Source: Pavlovales sp. CCMP2436
Taxonomy: Eukaryota; Haptophyta; Pavlovophyceae; Pavlovales
Reading direction: 5' to 3'
NCBI GenBank assembly: GCA_026770615.1
Contig: MU631656.1
Location: 70,666 to 87,571, forward strand
DNA length: 16,906 bases
Position 1 is the first letter of the stretch. Each line of letters starts with the position of its first letter. The notes beneath the pieces are model-generated. The model ran no database searches. It worked only from the letters and a program-made list of their open reading frames with translations, and was not told the DNA's origin. Positions 8,379 through 15,939 of this stretch are shown here, piece after piece. A program made the position numbers and the translations under genes.

Positions 8379-8610
8379 TACATCAGATCTGATGTATCGG
8401 AATGTATCGTGTATCGGATACATCACCGGTACATCGCGATACAGCGGATGTATCATGTATCGCTATTCACAGCTCCCGGGACCTAGCGCGAGTGTTGTAT
8501 CGCTTCTGCGATACACGATACATCAGCTGTATCGCGTTGTATTGCGTTGTATCGCGTTGTATCGGCCCCTGATACAGCGATACATCATTCTACATGATAC
8601 ATCAAATCAA
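8379..8610. repeat. Array of TGTATCG/GATACATC motifs in both orientations
   Basis: About 18 copies of GATACATC, GATACA or TGTATCG, in both orientations, including AGATCTGATGTATCGG. In the middle is the non-repeated block CTCCCGGGACCTAGCGCG (8472-8489). The second array at 12424-12620 has the same motifs and the same block in reverse orientation. It ends about 45 bp before the SAM-domain start codon, so it could act as upstream regulatory sequence or be the end of a transposon. Confidence 0.75.
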
Positions 8611-8656
8611 TTTTAAAATAAGGGCAGGCGCACGAAACCCGATCGTACACGCCGTT

Positions 8657-8914
8657 ATGATGACCGACGTGCACGCATGGCTCGAGCTTCTGGGTCTGTC
8701 GCAGTACGCAGCGTCTGCGGTCGATGCTGGCTTCGATGACATGCCGGAGGTCATCGCCGCCATCGACAAGACCGGCTTCGATGCGCTTGTCAAGGCGACC
8801 ACCATGCTGCCGGGCCACGCCGCCAAACTGTGCGCGGCGATCGTCCGCGAGCGCCCGGTAGAGGCGCCTCCGTTCGACGCCTCGCCTGGGTCATCGTCTA
8901 CGACCAACGGATGA
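8657..8914 (+). CDS. Small SAM (sterile alpha motif) domain protein
   Basis: 85 residues from ATG 8657 to TGA 8912-8914. Nearly the whole protein is one SAM domain (residues about 4-64): DVHAWLELLGLSQYA at the first helix, GFDDMPEVIAAI in the middle, and the typical MLPGHAAKLCAAI as the last helix. A short Pro/Ser-rich tail follows. SAM domains mediate protein-protein (sometimes RNA) binding and often polymerise. The start at 8657 was chosen because the domain begins there and the frame upstream (an ATG at 8594) lies inside the TGTATCG repeat. A second in-frame ATG follows at once at 8660. The partner is unknown. It is flanked by the repeat array upstream and a MITE 65 bp downstream. Confidence 0.8.
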   Translation: MMTDVHAWLELLGLSQYAASAVDAGFDDMPEVIAAIDKTGFDALVKATTMLPGHAAKLCAAIVRERPVEAPPFDASPGSSSTTNG

Positions 8915-8979
8915 CGTAGGCCGCCTTTGGCTTTTGACACCGCCCGCATTTAAAAGAAATTAAAGTGCTAGCGGGCATA

Positions 8980-9144
8980 CAGGGGATCGCGGGTAATAAG
9001 AAGGGCGAATTTTGAGCTTGAGGCTGAGCTTCTTAGCAAATCACATACAAACAATGCTTAAATTTGCTTGAAATACATACAAAATGCTAAATAACCAGGC
9101 TCAGCTTCTTAACACTACGGCTTCTTATTGCCCGCGACACCCTG
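8980..9144. mobile_element. MITE copy 1 (CAGGGGATCGCGGG ends, TA flanks)
   Basis: 165 bp with terminal inverted repeats: left CAGGGGATCGCGGGTAATAA, right the complement with small changes (reads CAGGGTGTCGCGGGCAATAA). Both sides are flanked by TA (8978-8979 and 9145-9146). Subterminal GAGGCTGAGCTTCTTA blocks are present. No coding capacity. TA duplication and short terminal repeats fit a Tc1/mariner-type non-autonomous element. It is homologous to 14163-14329. Confidence 0.8.
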
Positions 9145-9157
9145 TAGCAAAAAGTCT

Positions 9158-9644
9158 ATGCCCGGAAGCGACAACCGCGGCAGCGCTCTCCGCGCTGGGC
9201 GTCCGCGGCTTACACCGGGACTCGCACTGAGTTTCGCACCGCTAACCCGTGCCCCCGGTGCCCCGTCGCGACGCTACTCGCTGCACAGGCAGGGCGCGGA
9301 CTCTGGCGGAATGCCGAGGACTTCTTTCACGGTCCTGGGTCCTGTGTCCTTGATCGGCCTGGTCCCGCTGATCACGGTCATGCCGCACAATGGCAGCGCA
9401 CCGAGCGCCGAGGGCAGCGCTCGCGGTCTGGTGCGGCCGTGCGGGCTTGTCTTCGCACAAGCAGTCGCCTTGCTGACCGCCCTGCCTAAGGGGGATGGCT
9501 ACGGGGAGGAACAGGTCTTCACAGAGATTGATGCTGCTGACAAGGCCGCAGTGGCAGTCTATACCGAGGTAGAGGCGGCGGCTATGCGTGTCCTAAAGGA
9601 AGCAGTCGCGGCTGGCAGACTGGTAAATATATCGCGCAACTTGC

Positions 9645-9680
<36 letters not shown>

Positions 9681-9968
9681 CTCCACCCGCCCGCCCGCCC
9701 GCCCTCTCGACGGCTGTCGCCATCTCGAGTGCAGAATCCAAGCTTGAGGCCGCGGTGACTTATTTCCGTAGCAGCAGCAGCTTCGAAAACCTCCTTTGCG
9801 CTGATACTGCGCTGATGTTTGCGAGTCTAGAGGGACTAGGTTTATTAAGATTTTCAAGATGCATACTTGTCAGAGCAGCCTCGGTCGATGAAATGAGCCA
9901 CCGCCCCCACGCCTGCAGCGCTGACGAGAGTGGCATGATAGATAGAGATAGTTTCAATCTAACATTAG
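9158..9968 (+). CDS. Uncertain open frame ended by a retrotransposon insertion
   Basis: Not recognised. From ATG 9158 the frame stays open for 270 codons until the copia-like LTR at 9969. Without the 1,991-bp element and one copy of its target duplication, the frame would continue about 14 codons to a TAA near 12005. A more protein-like part is at about 9490-9620 (EEQVFTEIDAADKAAVAVYT). A CT-repeat (9651-9678) in the middle, preceded by GGTAAAT at 9621-9627 and followed by TGCAG near 9733, could be an intron. It might be a host gene broken by the insertion, or only a long chance frame. Confidence 0.25.
9651..9678. repeat. (CT)14 microsatellite
   Basis: Fourteen CT dinucleotides, followed by a CCCG-repeat stretch (about 9686-9704). 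It lies within the uncertain frame and may mark a pyrimidine-rich intron. Confidence 0.9.
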
Positions 9969-10259
9969 TGTCGGACTGCGGGTTGACGCGAGTCGAGTTA
10001 GGAACGTAGGTCACTAGTACGCGAGTACCGGGAGCAGCGCTCAGTCTATCTGGGAGTGAAGTCTACATTACCGAAGTGAAGACAAGCTGTGTTACAAGGT
10101 CTCTTAGTAAGTAAGAGACCCTGATAAGAGCGCTAAAGAGGCGTCGAGAGCAGCCGTAGACGATTCGAGACGGCAGCTGGGCCCGGGATATTAAAATCCG
10201 GGCAGTCCGATGGCGAACCGGACAGAGCCAAAGTGTATGAAACACTTGGGCTCCCGACA
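9969..10259 (-). repeat. 3' LTR of the copia-like element
   Basis: On the plus strand it reads TGTCGG...CCGACA, a perfect 6-bp terminal inverted repeat. It contains a perfect 9-bp hairpin (GGTCTCTTA, loop GTAAG, TAAGAGACC) and a TATTAAAAT core, which in minus-strand orientation is a plausible TATA box. It is homologous along its length to 11669-11959 and more distantly to 2083-2393. Confidence 0.9.
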
Positions 10260-10270
10260 CCCTCCCTCAA
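10260..10270 (-). other. Polypurine tract of the copia-like element
   Basis: On the minus strand TTGAGGGAGGG lies directly before the LTR start TGTCGG, as expected for plus-strand priming. Confidence 0.65.
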
Positions 10271-10371
10271 TTTAGACGTCGTCACGTTCAGGTTGAAGGA
10301 ACTGGTACAGCTTGAGCTTGTAGTCGGTGAAAACCCCCCCACCGATGGAGGGGGAAACCGATGGCGGCCGT

Positions 10372-10662
10372 CTACATGCCGAGGAGCGTGCGGCGGTGCT
10401 GCAGGAAGAGCTTGGGGCCGAGGGGCTTGGTCATGATGTCGGCGACGTTGTCGAGGCCGCTGATGATAAACAGCTTGATGATGCCGTTCTTGACGAGGTC
10501 GCGGATCCAGTGGAATTTGATGTCCACGTGCTTGGTCCGGCGGTGCACGATGTCGTTCTTGGACAAGTTGATGCATGAAACGTTGTCCTCGCCGACGGGC
10601 GTGGCCGTAGTTTGCAGGATCTGGTACAACTTGAGCTGGTTGATGAACCCTCGCCTAACGTA
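10372..10662 (-). pseudogene. Ty1/copia RNase H, C-terminal fragment
   Basis: The minus-strand frame from about 10662 to a TAG at 10372-10374 encodes the end of a copia-type RNase H. Characteristic stretches are EDNVSCINLSKN, HRRTKHVDIKFHWIRD and NVADIMTKPLGPK, followed by FLQHRRTLLG. The catalytic N-terminal part and the reverse transcriptase are absent. It is bounded on both sides by near-identical G/C-run hairpins. The fragment itself has no internal stop, so it looks younger or better conserved than the deletion-riddled rest of the element. Confidence 0.85.
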
Positions 10663-10686
10663 GGCCGAGGGGGAGCTAGTTGATGA

Positions 10687-11658
10687 GAAAACCCCCTCCT
10701 TGTCGAAGGGGGAAACAGCGGTGATGAGCGGCGGGAGGCCGGAGGAGATGTCGACGGCGGCGGTGTAGCCGGTGGAGTTGTCGACGGTGGCGTTTTGCCG
10801 ATGATGGGGGAAGGCGTCTTGCCGGTGAAGATGTCGACAGCGGCGGGAGGCCGGTGGAGTTGTTGACGAGCGGCGTCTTGCCGATGATGGGAGACGGCGT
10901 CTTGCCGATTAAGATGTTGACGGCGGCGTTGTAGCCGTTGAAGGGCGCGAGCGAGCGCGGGGCTGGTTCCGCGCGGCGTAGCGCAGCGAGCGCGCAGTGC
11001 GGCGGCAGCGTGTAAGTGCTGTGGGCGCGTGGAGCGGCGAGCGTGTTGGAAACGGCTGCGCGTTGATAAACGTCGGCAGCGCGTTGAGCGACGTGCGAGT
11101 ATAATGGCGAGGGCAAGGTGATGAGTCTTGGCCGAGATGAGCCAGAAGGTGCCGCTGGATAATTAGTCCAGCAGGCCTTCGATGAGGATGTTCGAGCTCG
11201 CGCGGCAAGTAGGCGGCGCGGGAGAGCGGGTTGGTGCCCGCTTTGAAGTCGACGAGAGGGGAAGGTCTCGTCGAGTGTTCTCGGACATGATGAGCGTGAA
11301 CGAGAGCAGGCCGAGCTTGTGTCGAGAGCTGGCCGAGGCCCTCGCGGCGGAGAGAGCGCGCGGGCGAGCCCTTGTAGGCGACGTGTGCACTGTGCATGCA
11401 GTACGTGGCCTGGATCGTTGTCTTGACGACGCTGTGCGCGTGCGTGATGCGAAATGACGCGAGGAGGGCGATGGTGGCGTGGCCGCCGTGACCGATGTGC
11501 GCGCGCGGCTGTCGAGGCCGGTGTACGCGCGCGGCCCTTGAGGCCGAAGGTAACATCTGCGAGATGTGAATCTGTGTGAATCTGCGAGATGTCTTTGTCG
11601 TCCATTGACGACGATCACGTGGAAGGTGAGCGGCTGCTTGAAGACCAGCGAGCCCTGA
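10687..11658 (-). pseudogene. Degenerate internal region of the copia-like element
   Basis: Directly after the primer-binding site the minus strand can be read MVDLQGSLVFKQPLTFHVIV, whose first five residues match the gag start of the element at 395-2083. Beyond that, no frame carries a recognisable domain. The part at about 10720-10920 has repeated GGCGTCTTGCCGATGATGGG-like units. This looks like a scrambled remnant with gag and most of pol lost. Confidence 0.5.
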
Positions 11659-11668
11659 AGGTCCACCA

Positions 11669-11959
11669 TGTCAGACTGCGGGTTGACACGAGTCGAGTTA
11701 GGGACGTTGGTCACTAGTACGCGAGTACCGGGAGCAGTGCTCAGTCTATCTGAGAGTGAAGTCTACATTGCCGAAGTGAAGACAAGCTGTGTCACAAGGT
11801 CTCTTAGTAAGTAAGAGACCCTGAAAAGAGCGCTGAAAAGGCGTCGAGAGCAGCCGTAGACGATTCGAGACGGCAGCTGGGCCCGGGATATTAAAATCTG
11901 GGCAGTCCGATGGCGAACCGGACAGAGCCAAAGTGTATGAAACACTTGGGCTCCCGACA
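11669..11959 (-). repeat. 5' LTR of the copia-like element
   Basis: 291 bp, the same length as its partner. On the plus strand it reads TGTCAG...CCGACA; the left end carries one change (TGTCAG for TGTCGG). The hairpin GGTCTCTTA-TAAGAGACC is conserved unchanged. The flank ATTAG follows at once. Confidence 0.9.
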
Positions 11960-11964
11960 ATTAG

Positions 11965-12423
11965 TGATGACGTGTTCAAATGACAGCCCCCCCCCTCCTA
12001 ATACGTAATTCATATATCGGTCGTAAACTAAAAAACTAGAAACCTGAAAAAACTGATGAAGAAGAAGAAGAAGAAGAAGAAGAAAAACCACGTCAGGCCA
12101 TGATGATGAAGAAGAAGAAGAAGAAGAAGAATCACCACGTCAGACCACTGTCTTCGCGCGCGCGCGAACGTTTGAATCGCTCGGGACGCACGGCCGTTTG
12201 GCAAACGCCTGCGGCCGATTGCGGCCGATGTACGGCGGTGGCGAAGCACGGCGCGTTCCCGTTTCCGCGTTTTGTTGCTGCAGTTCAGCGGCCGGACTTC
12301 CGCGGCCGGACCTTCCCAATTAAGCTCAGTCTGGCGTCGTTTAGCAGCCACACGTGAAATGCGTCGGCAGTTCTGGAAAATGGCCAGCATATATGGCCAG
12401 AAAATGGTGTTATTTCAATTTAA
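11965..12423. other. Non-coding stretch with duplicated GAA tracts
   Basis: No gene supported. Starts with a run of nine C (11987-11995). Two 50-bp direct units (from 12055 and 12105) each read GATGAA, a GAA tract and CCACGTCAG-CCA. GC-rich sequence follows up to about 12350. Confidence 0.6.
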
Positions 12424-12620
12424 AATTCTTTGATGTATCAGTGTATCGGGTGTATCGCTTTGGGCGATGCATCTTTTCCGATTGATACATCAAATGAAAC
12501 ATCAAATTTATTTCAACAGGCTCGATACATCTGATACAACACACGCGCTAGGTCCCGGGAGCCATGTATAGCGATAAATCCAATTAATCCGATACATCCG
12601 ATACACGATACACTCCGATA
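12424..12620. repeat. Second TGTATCG/GATACATC array (inverted relative to 8379-8610)
   Basis: About a dozen TGTATC/GATACATC motifs. The block CGCGCTAGGTCCCGGGAG (about 12545-12562) is the reverse complement of the block at 8472-8489 apart from flanking changes. It is followed by a C-run and GAGTGAATC, which in reverse matches the G-run and GAGTGAATC preceding the first array. Confidence 0.75.
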
Positions 12621-12645
12621 CATCAGATCTAATGGTTCACCCCCC

Positions 12646-12830
12646 CTCTGGAGTGAATCCGCCGTGCCAGCAGGTACCTTCAGCTAAGCGCTGAAGGCCC
12701 ACCACTGACAAAAAGAAAACCTTTGAGTTGCCGAACGCGCCCACGTTCTCATCTAAAGCCACACTTCGTCTCTGTCGCCTTCGCCTTCGCAGCCTCCATT
12801 GCCGCCGCCGCCTAGAAACTTACACATTCT
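12646..12830. repeat. Dispersed repeat module (GAATCCGCCGTGCCAGCAGGT...CTAGAAACTTACACA)
   Basis: It matches the reverse complement of about 7147-7291, the left arm of the fold-back plus its extension: GTGAATCCGCCGT-CCAGCAGG, CCACCACTGA, TTGAGTTGCCG and GCCGCCGCC are shared in order. It ends with the CTAGAAACTTACACA motif, which here has the opposite orientation relative to the rest of the module. Confidence 0.65.
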
Positions 12831-12964
12831 GAGTATTCTGCGACAGCACAACCGAAAAAAATCGGTTCACCCTTCTGGACGTTAGAAACCACCGGGCCCA
12901 ACATAAGTGCGCCGGGCGAGGGCGACGGGCAAGGGCGACGGGCAAGCTGCAGTACGGTTGAAAG

Positions 12965-13966
12965 ATGTCGTCGCAGTACGGGATGCGTTCGGACACGCGC
13001 GAAGATGGCTACGCCGCCGCGCGTCGCGGCGAGGGCGGGAAGGAAGACTCGGTGCTGGAGGGCATGCACGCTGAGGACAACCCCGCGCTGGTGGGCATGA
13101 TCGACCGCACGCAGAGAGCCGCGGAGGCGGCGCGCAACGGCGACAAGGGGATGACGCATGACGACCTGCTGGGCCAGACGCATGACAAGCGGCTCTGGTT
13201 TGCCGTGAACAAGCGTGGCGGTATCGACTTCAACGTCGGCGACATCGACGCACCGCTGACGCATATCGATGAGGTGGTCGACGACGACCTGGAGGGGCTG
13301 CGCGCGATGCGGCTGGGCCAGATCAAGGAGAAGCAGATGCGCGGCGAGGAATGGAAGCGGCAAGGGCACGGCAAGTACACCGAGCTCAACAGCGACCGTG
13401 AGTTCTTCGAGGAGGTGGCCAAGCACGACCGCTGCGTGGTTGCGCTCTTCGACGCGAACGCGCAGTTTGACTCGGGCCTTGTGCACGCCGCGCTCGAGCG
13501 CATCGCGCCTATCCACCTCGAGACAAAGCTTTGCTGCATCTCCAATGACAAGGCGCCCATGCTCAGCATGCACATCAACGTCGAGCGGCTGCCGGTCATC
13601 TTCCTCGTGCGCGCGGGGAAGGTGGTCGACAAGATTCCCGTCGATCGCTCGTTCACAGCCGAGGTGCGTGTCTATTGCCCGTGGCCGAGGACCCCCCGCC
13701 CGCCGCCCGCTCACCCGCCCGTCCGCCCCCCGTGCGCGCGCGCGCCTCTCCTCTCACCGCCTCGTGCCACTGGTGCCGCTTTTCCGCAGGGTGTCGCGTA
13801 CGAGCTGGCCGACAAGGGCTTCCTCGACTCGGACGAGACAGTCGTGCACCGCCAAAGCAAACAGCAGCAGCAGCATGGGTCCAGCGTCCGCTCCGGCCAG
13901 ATGACCAACCCGCACCGAATGGGCTCGGGCGCAGTTGACGATGACGATGACGACGATTATGACTAA
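12965..13966 (+). CDS. TXNDC9/phosducin-like thioredoxin-fold protein (one intron)
   Basis: ATG 12965 to TAA 13964-13966, with an intron at 13664-13789, giving 291 residues. TXNDC9 (PhLP3) proteins bind the cytosolic chaperonin CCT and modulate actin/tubulin folding. The family pattern is seen from residue 112: LRAMRLGQIKEKQ, then GKYTELNSDREFFEEVAKHD, CVVALFD, IHLETKLCCISNDKAP and INVERLPVIFLVRAGKVVDK, with Pro210 as the thioredoxin cis-proline. The CxxC site is replaced by DANA (residues 163-166), so no redox activity is expected. The N-terminal 100 residues are a charged extension, longer than I expect for the family. The C-terminus ends in a Gln tract and a poly-Asp tail. The start was chosen as the first ATG of the frame. 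Confidence 0.85.
   Translation: MSSQYGMRSDTREDGYAAARRGEGGKEDSVLEGMHAEDNPALVGMIDRTQRAAEAARNGDKGMTHDDLLGQTHDKRLWFAVNKRGGIDFNVGDIDAPLTHIDEVVDDDLEGLRAMRLGQIKEKQMRGEEWKRQGHGKYTELNSDREFFEEVAKHDRCVVALFDANAQFDSGLVHAALERIAPIHLETKLCCISNDKAPMLSMHINVERLPVIFLVRAGKVVDKIPVDRSFTAEVRVYCPWPRTPRPPPAHPPVRPPCARAPLLSPPRATGAAFPQGVAYELADKGFLDSDETVVHRQSKQQQQHGSSVRSGQMTNPHRMGSGAVDDDDDDDYD
13664..13789 (+). other. Intron of the TXNDC9-like gene
   Basis: GTGCGT donor after GAG and TTTTCCGCAG acceptor, 126 bp, phase 0. The sequence in between is Pro/Arg-coding low complexity (CCCGCCC repeats) and interrupts the family alignment just after DRSFTAE. The length is a multiple of three with no in-frame stop, so retention would add 42 residues without breaking the frame. 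Confidence 0.8.
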
Positions 13967-14128
13967 GTGCAAATCGGGCGTCATTACCGGCGTCGCCTTT
14001 TGGTGGCGTTGAAGCATGTCTCGCGAGACGCACAGCGCAGATTTTTATCTTTTTGGCCACTATTTCAACCGTAACACAAAGAGAAACGTCATGTGTCTTT
14101 GACTTTGTGCGAAAGAAAGTGTTGCTGC

Positions 14129-14159
14129 TTAAGACTAGTAACTAGTCAGCGTCTTAAGA
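14129..14159. repeat. Small palindrome downstream of the TXNDC9-like gene
   Basis: CTTAAGAC and GTCTTAAG are exact inverted copies around 15 bases that include ACTAGTAACTAGT, itself palindromic. It directly abuts the TA flank of MITE copy 2. Confidence 0.5.
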
Positions 14160-14162
14160 CTA

Positions 14163-14329
14163 CAGGGGATCGCGGGCAATAAGAAATCGTCGTGTTAAGA
14201 AACTGAGCCTCGTTTTTTTGCCCTTCAATATTAATTTTAACCAAAATTTATCAATTTTTTGCATGTAATTTGCAAAGAAACTCAGCCTCAGCCTCGAAAA
14301 GCGCCGTTCTTATTGCCCGCGATCCCCTG
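14163..14329. mobile_element. MITE copy 2 (CAGGGGATCGCGGG ends, TA flanks)
   Basis: 167 bp. Both ends read CAGGGGATCGCGGGCAATAA inward and are perfect inverted copies; TA lies on each side (14161-14162 and 14330-14331). Subterminal GAGGCTGAG blocks match copy 1 at 8980-9144, while the AT-rich middle has diverged. It lies 196 bp after the stop of the TXNDC9-like gene. Confidence 0.85.
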
Positions 14330-14430
14330 TAACTATAAAGGCCCCTCTTATTATCATTGAAAATTATTTATGGGCCACTTTGGACATATGTGGCGCAACC
14401 AGATAGAATACCGGTCTTATGAGGGGAAAG

Positions 14431-15788
14431 TCGGCTAGACCCCTGAACCTCTTTAACCAGCGTTCAAACCTATTCAATAGGCGCGGTTCGGCACGCTGTA
14501 GCCGACGAACCGCGCTTCGAACACCCAGGGTCACCGCACATCGCCGTGGACACCACGGCATGGGAATAGCCAGGAATCAATCAGATTGACGATCCGCCTT
14601 CTCGAAGGCTCACTAGAAGAGCCTGAACTTCGGTCCTAAACTTCGTCTTTCTCATCATCGCTTCGCGAACAGCGGTGTCGAGTGTCACTCCAGGCGCGGA
14701 CGACGACCCGCGGCTCAAGATCCTGATCCAGGAGGACAAGGCGAAGCGGCCCTGCTCCGTGTCCATCAAGTCGGTGTACTGGGGCCAGGAGTGGGCGCGC
14801 TCGCAGCTCCTCGAGCGCTTCCGTGGCCAGCTCACGTTGGTCGGGCGGGCGGGTACCCTCAAGAGATACTAAATCAAGTGGGTCGGCGGGGACGAGCCGG
14901 AGGCGGGCGCGGGTGCGGACCTCATCAAGGAGGAGTTCGACTTCCAGATCGAGGACGGCGACGAGGACAAGCCGGCGGCGACGCTGCTGCCTCCCCGCGG
15001 CACGAGGCGCCCGCGTCCGGCGGCGGAGCCGGAGGGATCGAAGAATGGCCTCTCCAGGGAGACAACATCGGGGTCGGACAACGACGAGTCCGACTTGGAC
15101 GACGACTCGCGCCCGCCGCCGGCGACTGCCGAGGCGCACGGCGTGGTGTGGACGAACTGGCGGCTCGTCGGCGCGCACTGCGGCCTCGCCCGGCACCCGC
15201 ACGAGCCCGCGCTTCGTCGTCCTCGTCGAGCACGAGGTCAAGTCCTTCTACCAATCGGGCGCCAAGGGCGGCACCCAGCGGCAGTGCTCCATCTGCAAGC
15301 AGAAGACCTTGTACCACTGCACCATCTGTGGCGAGGCCTGCCCGCTGCACCCGCCGCAGGTGCGCGGCAGAGCCCGCCAGTTAACGTGCCTCGCGTAGCA
15401 CCGCGCAGCCGAGCGGACTGGGCGCACCACCCCCGCGCCAGCAGCCCGCCGCGTCAGCCTCCACTAAGCCCTGGTCCCACCATGGGCCCTCCCAGGGTCT
15501 GCCACTCGCCCCCCGCGCCGCCGAGAGCGCCCCCTGACACGCGCCTATTGGTACCTCCTGACATTTTCCTATTCAATAGAAATCTTTATTTATTTAAAAT
15601 CTGCATTTAATTAGTCGTGTTAAATTAGTTATTGAGGAGATTTTGACGGGCCGAGGCCCTTTCTTTGCCTCTTGTGACTCTATCTTCCAAGGCTCAGCTC
15701 CGGAGCACGAAATGGAGACTAGCGGTGACCCTGTGTACCGCGCCTATTGAATAGATTTGAATAGGATTCGTCTCAGGGGTCTAGCCGA
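14431..15788 (+). mobile_element. DNA transposon remnant with long gapped inverted repeats
   Basis: The ends are inverted copies: TCGGCTAGACCCCTGA at the outer left (14431-14446) and its complement at the outer right (15773-15788), followed inward by CCTATTCAATAGGCGCGGT (14469-14487) matching about 15737-15755, and an ACCCAGGGTCACCGC block. The left outer end is preceded by GGGGAAAG and the right followed by AAATGCGA, with no clear target duplication. It encloses a broken transposase-like frame and an AT-rich 3' region (about 15560-15640). The superfamily is uncertain. Confidence 0.65.
14663..15398 (+). pseudogene. Broken, internally deleted transposase-like gene (PiggyBac-type C-terminus possible)
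   Basis: One frame runs from about 14663 through a TAA at 14870-14872 and on to about 15190. It contains VYWGQEWARSQLLERFRGQL, then (after the stop) IKWVGGDEPE and KEEFDFQIEDGDED, a Ser/Asp-rich stretch (SGSDNDESDLDDD) and GVVWTNWRLVGAHCG. The next part, in another frame, reads FVVLVEHEVKSFYQSGAKGG and a cysteine-rich end CSIC-x7-C-x2-C-x3-C, stopping at 15396-15398. A metal-binding CxxC tail after a basic/aromatic stretch is typical of PiggyBac-like transposases, and an acidic N-terminal region fits. The catalytic DDE core is missing, apparently deleted around 15190-15215. Inferred: a non-functional remnant. Confidence 0.5.
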
Positions 15789-15939
15789 AAATGCGACCGA
15801 GATAAAAACGAGGTTTCCAGTCTTTTCGTCTCAACCTGATTGCGATCTGGACTTCGCCCGGACTGCGAAACCCAGGGTGCGGCTCGTCAGCTCTCTTCCC
15901 GGCGCGGCTCTCTCGCCTCTCGCCGCTCCGAGTCGCCCG

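Larger units (their letters stand above)
9969..11959 (-). mobile_element. Complete-ended but internally deleted Ty1/copia-like element
   Basis: 1,991 bp with two 291-bp LTRs in direct orientation and a perfect 5-bp target duplication ATTAG (9964-9968 and 11960-11964). On the minus strand it reads LTR (11669-11959), primer-binding site TGGTGGACCT (11659-11668), about 1.4 kb of internal sequence, purine tract (10260-10270), LTR (9969-10259). The only recognisable protein part is the end of RNase H. Protease, integrase and RT are missing, so the copy is non-autonomous, although its ends and both priming sites are intact. The two LTRs differ at about a dozen of 291 positions by eye, mostly transitions, so the insertion is not recent. 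Confidence 0.9.

Noticed and set aside
8379..8610. TGTATCG array as a CRISPR array
   Set aside because: Motifs are very short, in both orientations and irregularly spaced; there are no spacers of constant length and the context is eukaryotic.
10676..11605. 309-residue minus-strand frame inside the copia-like element
   Set aside because: Low-complexity Arg/Pro/Ser sequence with no Gag or Pol motif; overlapping frames are equally open.
12812..13714. 300-residue minus-strand frame
   Set aside because: Antisense to the TXNDC9-like gene, whose family pattern is clear on the plus strand.
15757..15939. N-terminal extension of the last gene
   Set aside because: No ATG in that part, and its start lies in the transposon's terminal repeat.
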